Below the pieces are notes generated by a model. It had not been told where the DNA came from. It saw nothing but the letters and a program-made list of their open reading frames with translations, and ran no database searches. A stretch of DNA of 9,916 nucleotides from Streptosporangiaceae bacterium (GTDB lineage Bacteria > Actinomycetota > Actinomycetes > Streptosporangiales > Streptosporangiaceae), in the NCBI GenBank assembly GCA_030038715.1, contig JASHSO010000280.1, positions 1-9,916 of the forward strand, written 5' to 3'. Of this stretch, positions 6,331 through 9,916 are shown in pieces. Made by a program: the position numbers and the translations under genes. Positions within the stretch are counted from its first letter, which is position 1. Every line of letters begins with the position of its first letter.

Positions 6331-6645
6331 ATGGCGAGGTTGCTTGTGCTCTACGGGACCCCGGCGAACCGAGAGGCCTTCGACGAGCACTACCGAGACG
6401 TGCATATCCCGCTCGCCCGGAGTCTGCCGGGGCTGCGCAGGTACACCATCAGCCAGAACGCAGCGCCGATTCGCGGTGGTGAGCTGTACTACCTAGTGGC
6501 CGAACTGGACTGGGACGATGTGCAGTCGCTCCAGCAGTCCCTGGGTTCGCCAGCGGGCCAGGCGGCCGCCGAGGATGTCGAGAAGCTCATGAGCATCGGC
6601 GGCGGGACGGTGCACGGCATGATCTTCGACGTAGCGGACGCCTGA
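6331..6645 (+). CDS. EthD domain-containing small protein
   Basis: This 104-residue protein has the full EthD layout of the dimeric alpha+beta barrel (ferredoxin-like) fold. A first strand 'ARLLVLYGTP' (2-11) is followed by 'AFDEHYRDVHIPLARSLPGL' (16-35), 'RRYTISQNAAP' and 'ELYYLVAELDWDD' for the next strands, and a helix 'AAAEDVEKLMSIGGGTVHGM' near the end. EthD was named from a gene needed for ethyl tert-butyl ether degradation in Rhodococcus. Relatives include small ring-cleaving, decarboxylating or cyclising enzymes, and many have no known role. The conserved 'YxxxHxPLA' histidine region is intact. The start at 6331 is supported by a -10-like hexamer seven bases upstream and by the domain starting at once. 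Longer in-frame starts such as 6271 would cross this promoter. It faces the acyl-CoA synthetase gene, whose stop lies 46 bases away. Confidence 0.88.
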   Translation: MARLLVLYGTPANREAFDEHYRDVHIPLARSLPGLRRYTISQNAAPIRGGELYYLVAELDWDDVQSLQQSLGSPAGQAAAEDVEKLMSIGGGTVHGMIFDVADA

Positions 6646-6651
6646 GGCGCG

Positions 6652-6679
6652 GCACACGCCAGCGGACGCTGCACACGCC
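6652..6679. repeat. Short direct repeat between convergent genes
   Basis: GCACACGCC occurs at 6652-6660 and again at 6671-6679, enclosing AGCGGACGCT, which can fold on itself. This fills most of the 46-base gap between the EthD and acyl-CoA synthetase stop codons. It could belong to a weak convergent terminator, or be chance. Confidence 0.3.
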
Positions 6680-6691
6680 GGAGCACTCAGG

Positions 6692-8269
6692 TCAGCTCAC
6701 CTGCGCGGCCCGTCCCTCCCAGTAGGGAGCGCGAAGCTGGCGCTTGAGCAACTTGCCTGACCCGGTACGCGGCAGCTCCTCGGTGAACGAGACCGACCGC
6801 GGCACCTTGTAGCTCGCCAGGTGCTCGCGGGCGTAGCTGGCGACGTCACGCTCGGAAAGCGTGGCCCCAGGCCTCAGCACCACGGCGGCGTGCACAACCT
6901 CGCCCCACTCCTCGGACGGGATGCCGAACACGGCTACGTCGAAGATGTCCGGGTGCTGTTCCAACGCGGCCTCGACCTCCGCGGGGTACACGTTCATGCC
7001 ACCGGAGATGATCATGTCGCTCTTGCGGTCGCAGATGTAGTAATAGCCCTCCTCGTCCCGGTAGGCGATGTCGCCCACCGTGTGCAGGTCGCCGCGTCGT
7101 GCCGACTCGTAGCTGTCCGGCTGCTTGTAGTACTCGCTGAAGATCCCCCTGGACCGCACGAACAGCTCGCCGGCGTGCTCCGGCCCGGTCCCGGTCACCT
7201 CGTTGCCGTGTTCGTCGAGCAGGACGATCTCCACGCCGGGTGCCGGCTTGCCGCACGACCCCGGCTTGCGCATCTGGTCCTGTGGCTCGAGCACGCAGTC
7301 CACGCCGAGCTCGGTGGACCCGTACATCTCCCAGAGCGAGTCCGGGGGGAAATCGGCCACGTAACGCTGCTTCAGCGCGAAGCTCCACGGTGCCGCGTTG
7401 GCCAGCATGATCCGCATCGACGACCTGTCGTAGCGCTGCTTCACCTCGTCGGGGAGGGCGCACACCATCCGGATCAGCGCCGGCGCGGAGAACGTGGACG
7501 TCACCCTGTACTCGTCGACCAGCCGCAGCCAGTCTTCCGGATCAAACTTGCGCTGCAGCACGAGGGTCTGGCCGAAGATCAGCGATGCGCTCATGAAAGC
7601 GCTCGGCCCGCTGTGGTACAGCGGCCCCGAAGTCAGGTAGATGTCGTCGGGCCGATATCCCAGCAGACTCAGCAGCCCCGCTACCGTAGCCTGATCGGCC
7701 CCGTACCGCACAGCGCCCTTCGGCCTGCCCGTGGTGCCCGAGGTGTAGATCATCGTCGCGCCGGCGACCACGTCGTCACTGACCGCTGGCGGCTGGTCCG
7801 AGGCTTCTGCGATCACGTCCTCGCCAACCATGCCCGACAGCGGCCGACCACCGAAGGCGACTACCCGGCCTAGCCTCCCGACGCTGCCCGCCAGGCCGCT
7901 GAACAGCTGTGCGTACTCCGCGTCCACGCAGGCGATCTCCGCGTCGCTGTGGCCTATCACGTACTGAGCCTCGGACGCGGTGAACCGGTAGTTGAGCGGT
8001 ACGGCGACCGCGCCGATCTTTCGGGTGGCGCCCATGACGGCGAGGACCTGCGGCGAGTTGGGCCCGCACCACATGACCTTGCTGCCCCGCCCGGCGCCAA
8101 GCGAGATCAGGGCGTTCGCCGCCCGGTTCGCCTGCGCCTCGAATTCGGCGTAAGTCCACCGAAGCGCGTCCCCGTTGCCCCGGTCATCGACGACTGCCAG
8201 CTTGTCGGGCTGGCGCTCGGCGTAGGCCGTCAGGATGTCCGGCATGATCACCTGTCCTTCGTCGGTCAT
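6692..8269 (-). CDS. AMP-forming acyl-CoA synthetase / acid-CoA ligase (FadD-like)
   Basis: This is a 525-residue ANL-superfamily enzyme with all core motifs. The P-loop A3 'YTSGTTGRPKG' is at 175-185, A4 'PLYHSGP' at 216-222, A5 'YGSTE' at 316-320, A7 'TVGD' at 397-400, the hinge and A8 'DRKSDMIISGG' at 414-424, and A10 'RTGSGKLLKRQL' at 501-512 with catalytic K506. It should activate a carboxylic acid with ATP and transfer it to coenzyme A; chain length and substrate cannot be read with confidence. The length is normal and no motif is broken. ATG 8269 is the longest plausible start. ATG 8245 ('MPDILTAYAERQPDK') is an alternative that begins at the usual family N-terminus and has a purine-rich stretch upstream, so the first eight residues are uncertain. 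It lies 48 bases downstream of the amidotransferase on the same strand, so one transcript is possible. Confidence 0.94.
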   Translation of the reverse strand: MTDEGQVIMPDILTAYAERQPDKLAVVDDRGNGDALRWTYAEFEAQANRAANALISLGAGRGSKVMWCGPNSPQVLAVMGATRKIGAVAVPLNYRFTASEAQYVIGHSDAEIACVDAEYAQLFSGLAGSVGRLGRVVAFGGRPLSGMVGEDVIAEASDQPPAVSDDVVAGATMIYTSGTTGRPKGAVRYGADQATVAGLLSLLGYRPDDIYLTSGPLYHSGPSAFMSASLIFGQTLVLQRKFDPEDWLRLVDEYRVTSTFSAPALIRMVCALPDEVKQRYDRSSMRIMLANAAPWSFALKQRYVADFPPDSLWEMYGSTELGVDCVLEPQDQMRKPGSCGKPAPGVEIVLLDEHGNEVTGTGPEHAGELFVRSRGIFSEYYKQPDSYESARRGDLHTVGDIAYRDEEGYYYICDRKSDMIISGGMNVYPAEVEAALEQHPDIFDVAVFGIPSEEWGEVVHAAVVLRPGATLSERDVASYAREHLASYKVPRSVSFTEELPRTGSGKLLKRQLRAPYWEGRAAQVS

Positions 8270-8317
8270 GGGCGGACCGCTGTACAGCTACACCCTCTAC
8301 CGAGTCCCGCTCGGTTG

Positions 8318-9025
8318 TCACACTCCTCGACCGGCGCGCAGTACTGTCAGGTCTGCCCCAGCCAGCCGGAGCGCGGCCGCGACCAACCGGTCGGCGCGGC
8401 GCGCCGCCTCTTCCTCTTCCGCCTCGGTCTGCGCAGCGAGCTGGTCCGGGTCCTGGCCGACTGCCAGCGCTTCAGCGGCGCCCCCGGCGTTCAGCCAGCG
8501 CCGCACCTGGGCGGCATCGACTTCCGGATGGAACTGCACGGCCAGGTGCTTCCCAACGGTGAACGCCTGCGCGCAGACCTCGGTCCGGGCCAGCAGCTGC
8601 GCACCGTCAGGCAGCTCGCATCGGTCGGAGTGGAACTCCAGCCACGGCCCCGGCTCGATCAGGTCCGGCCGGAGCGACTCGACGCTCCGCCAGCCGATCT
8701 CCGGTCGCGGCGCCCGCTCGACCCGCCCGCCCAGCGCTGCCGCGAGGGCCTGCGCGCCGAAGCAAATGCCGAGCACCGGCACGCCTGCCGCGTCCACCGC
8801 GCGCAGCCAGGAAAGCTCCTCGCCCACTCCGAGCTCGGCCGCGTCGTCGCCGTACACCGACCAGGCCGCGCCCAGCACGACCACGTGGTCGACGCCGTCC
8901 GGCGGAGGCAGCTTTCCCTCCGCCGGGAACAGGTACACCGCCAGCTCGGCCCCGCGAGCCGCGAAGGCGTCCGCGATGAAGCCAGCGCCGTCGATATCGT
9001 GATGCCGGATCACGGCGACCTGCAT
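8318..9025 (-). CDS. Class I glutamine amidotransferase domain protein (GMP synthase-like)
   Basis: This is a 235-residue protein that is one class I amidotransferase domain. The nucleophile elbow is 'GICFGAQALAAALGG' (86-100) with C88, and the other triad residues lie in 'LAVQFHPEVD' (161-170), H166 and E168. 'LGAAWSVYGDD' (51-61) and 'FHSDRCELPDGAQLLART' (131-148) are also typical. The family hydrolyses glutamine to supply ammonia, or acts on gamma-glutamyl compounds; no synthase partner domain is fused or adjacent, so the acceptor is unknown. The last 40 residues are an Ala/Glu-rich helix ('QTEAEEEEAARR'). I chose ATG 9025 rather than the longer ATG 9082 because it follows GGGAGGG directly and the conserved first strand 'MQVAVIRHHD' begins there. 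It is probably the first gene of a two-gene unit with the acyl-CoA synthetase and is divergent from the acetyltransferase. Confidence 0.9.
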   Translation of the reverse strand: MQVAVIRHHDIDGAGFIADAFAARGAELAVYLFPAEGKLPPPDGVDHVVVLGAAWSVYGDDAAELGVGEELSWLRAVDAAGVPVLGICFGAQALAAALGGRVERAPRPEIGWRSVESLRPDLIEPGPWLEFHSDRCELPDGAQLLARTEVCAQAFTVGKHLAVQFHPEVDAAQVRRWLNAGGAAEALAVGQDPDQLAAQTEAEEEEAARRADRLVAAALRLAGADLTVLRAGRGV

Positions 9026-9028
9026 AGG

Positions 9029-9035
9029 CCCTCCC
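9029..9035 (-). promoter_or_regulatory. Ribosome binding site fixing the amidotransferase start
   Basis: GGGAGGG, read on the minus strand, is followed by CCT and the ATG at 9025. The spacing is slightly tight, but it is the only strong Shine-Dalgarno sequence near the possible starts and argues against the upstream ATG at 9082. Confidence 0.65.
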
Positions 9036-9210
9036 GAGTTAGCGGCAGCACGCCGTGCGCGGCCGTCAAGCCTGGCCGTCATCTTTCCCGGAACGAGGCC
9101 GTTACTCCACCCGGCACCCCGTACCGCGCAGCCGGTCCGGCTCGGTCATGGGCCCGGGCGCCGGAGTAATCCCGGTGGCACCACACACGCCCCGATCATC
9201 ATCATGGAGT

Positions 9211-9916
9211 ATGCCCTGGCAGATGACCGGCGACAGGGAGGGGTTCCGCGCTGCGGCAGGCCAGTACCTGCGATCCAGGCCCGTTGAGCATACGGTGCCG
9301 CTGACCGTGCTGGAGACGATGCGGCACAGCGGCGCGTCGCACTACGGCGAGGCCCCGCCATTTTTCGGCTGGCACCAAGCTGCCGAAGGCCACGTGGACG
9401 GCGCGTTCCTACGGACTCCGCCGTTCCCGCTCCTGCTGACCGGCCTGCCGGCAGGTTCGGCCGCGTCGCTACTCGGCCTGCTGGACGCTGCGGACAGCAC
9501 ACCCCCCTCGGTCAATGTGGCCGGAAGCGATGCCGGGGAGCTAGCTGCGGCCTGGGTCGCGGCGACCGGCGGCAGCGCGACCCCGCGACAGCGCTCCAGG
9601 CTGTTCCGGCTGGCCGGCCTGGTGCCGCCGGACCCGCTTCCGCCCGGCGCGGCCAGGGTGGCCGGCCCGGCTGACACCGAGCTGCTCGTCGCCTGGCAGG
9701 CGGCGTTCACCGCCGAGACCGGAGCCGGCGCAGCGGACCCGTTCCGGACCGTCACCGACTTCCTCAGCCACGGCGGCCTGATGCTCTGGGAGGCCGGCGG
9801 TGTCCCGGTGTCGCTGGCCGGGCGCACCCGCCCGGCGGCCGGCATCGTCCGCGTCGGGCCCGTCTACACGCCGCCGGAGCAGCGTCGCCGCGGCTACGGC
9901 GGTGCGGTCACCGTGG
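9211..9916 (+). CDS. GNAT-family N-acetyltransferase (partial, C-terminus beyond right edge)
   Basis: About 235 codons are visible with no stop. The N-terminal half ('GFRAAAGQYLRSRPVEHTVPLTVLE', given here in overlapping parts: 'GFRAAAGQYLRS', 'RPVEHTVPLTVLE') and the central 'GGLMLWEAGGVPVSLAGRT' resemble two-lobed actinobacterial acetyltransferases. The end of the window holds the acetyl-CoA motif A, 'RVGPVYTPPEQRRRGYGG', where the R-R-G-Y-G loop would bind the pyrophosphate of acetyl-CoA. The acceptor is unknown. ATG 9211 ('MPWQMTGDREGF') is preferred because the W-x-x-T-x-D start is common in this group. GGAG lies only one base before it, and ATG 9223 is possible. GTG 9175 has GGAG eight bases upstream, but the extra codons have low third-position G+C. 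The gene is divergent from the amidotransferase, with a 185-base shared upstream region in which I see no clear promoter. Confidence 0.85.
   Translation, partial: MPWQMTGDREGFRAAAGQYLRSRPVEHTVPLTVLETMRHSGASHYGEAPPFFGWHQAAEGHVDGAFLRTPPFPLLLTGLPAGSAASLLGLLDAADSTPPSVNVAGSDAGELAAAWVAATGGSATPRQRSRLFRLAGLVPPDPLPPGAARVAGPADTELLVAWQAAFTAETGAGAADPFRTVTDFLSHGGLMLWEAGGVPVSLAGRTRPAAGIVRVGPVYTPPEQRRRGYGGAVTV

Noticed and set aside
6821..7873. 350-codon plus-strand open frame opposite the acyl-CoA synthetase
   Set aside because: It is fully antisense to a gene with all ANL motifs intact. Its product is His/Arg/Val-rich with no recognisable domain. Long antisense frames are expected opposite GC-rich genes.
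7949..9169. 406-codon plus-strand open frame
   Set aside because: It lies antisense to the acyl-CoA synthetase start and the whole amidotransferase, and crosses two real gene boundaries. Its composition is Arg/Pro/Gln-rich, without family motifs.
9102..9169. TTACTCC / GGAGTAA inverted pair in the amidotransferase-acetyltransferase gap
   Set aside because: The arms are only 7 bp and are 54 bases apart. One arm also contains an ordinary GGAG sequence, so the symmetry is likely chance.

Overview
The window is about two-thirds G+C, its genes have strongly G/C-biased third codon positions, and it uses GTG as well as ATG starts. Together with an AfsR/SARP-type regulator, a stand-alone LigD-type ATP-dependent DNA ligase, a DUF664/DinB protein and an EthD-domain protein, this points to a chromosome segment of a filamentous or soil actinomycete. 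Nothing in the sequence fixes the genus. I see no rRNA, tRNA, CRISPR array, transposase or phage gene.

Layout from left to right. Positions 1-3081 hold three minus-strand genes. In transcription order these are a DinB/DUF664 metal-binding protein (2542-3081), an ATP-dependent DNA ligase of the LigD/LigC type (1488-2471), and an AfsR/SARP regulator with an NB-ARC ATPase domain (start at 1305, running off the left edge). A strong hairpin overlaps the ligase stop codon, so the regulator probably has its own promoter. Positions 3208-5207 hold two plus-strand genes: a ComB-like 2-phosphosulfolactate phosphatase homologue and a PAPS-dependent sulfotransferase. They are separated by a 212-base gap with an unusual 36-bp tandem repeat and an AT-rich inverted repeat directly in front of the sulfotransferase.

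A predicted five-bladed beta-propeller protein of the glycosidase (GH43-like) type lies on the minus strand at 5319-6257. It is divergent from a small EthD-domain protein (6331-6645). Both appear to be read from leaderless promoters, with a -10-like hexamer 6-7 bases in front of each start codon. Next come, on the minus strand, an AMP-forming acyl-CoA synthetase (6692-8269) and, upstream of it in transcription order, a class I glutamine amidotransferase (8318-9025); these two may be co-transcribed. A GNAT-type acetyltransferase starts divergently near 9211 and runs off the right edge.

The genes do not form one obvious pathway. The most coherent local themes are ComB-like enzyme plus sulfotransferase (sulfur chemistry), DinB-fold protein plus ligase (possible co-transcription) and amidotransferase plus acyl-CoA synthetase. 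I did not find convincing evidence of a new multi-gene system. The most distinctive non-coding signals are the tandem repeat and inverted repeat between 4022 and 4195, and the paired leaderless start region at 6255-6333. No gap between genes exceeds 300 bases.
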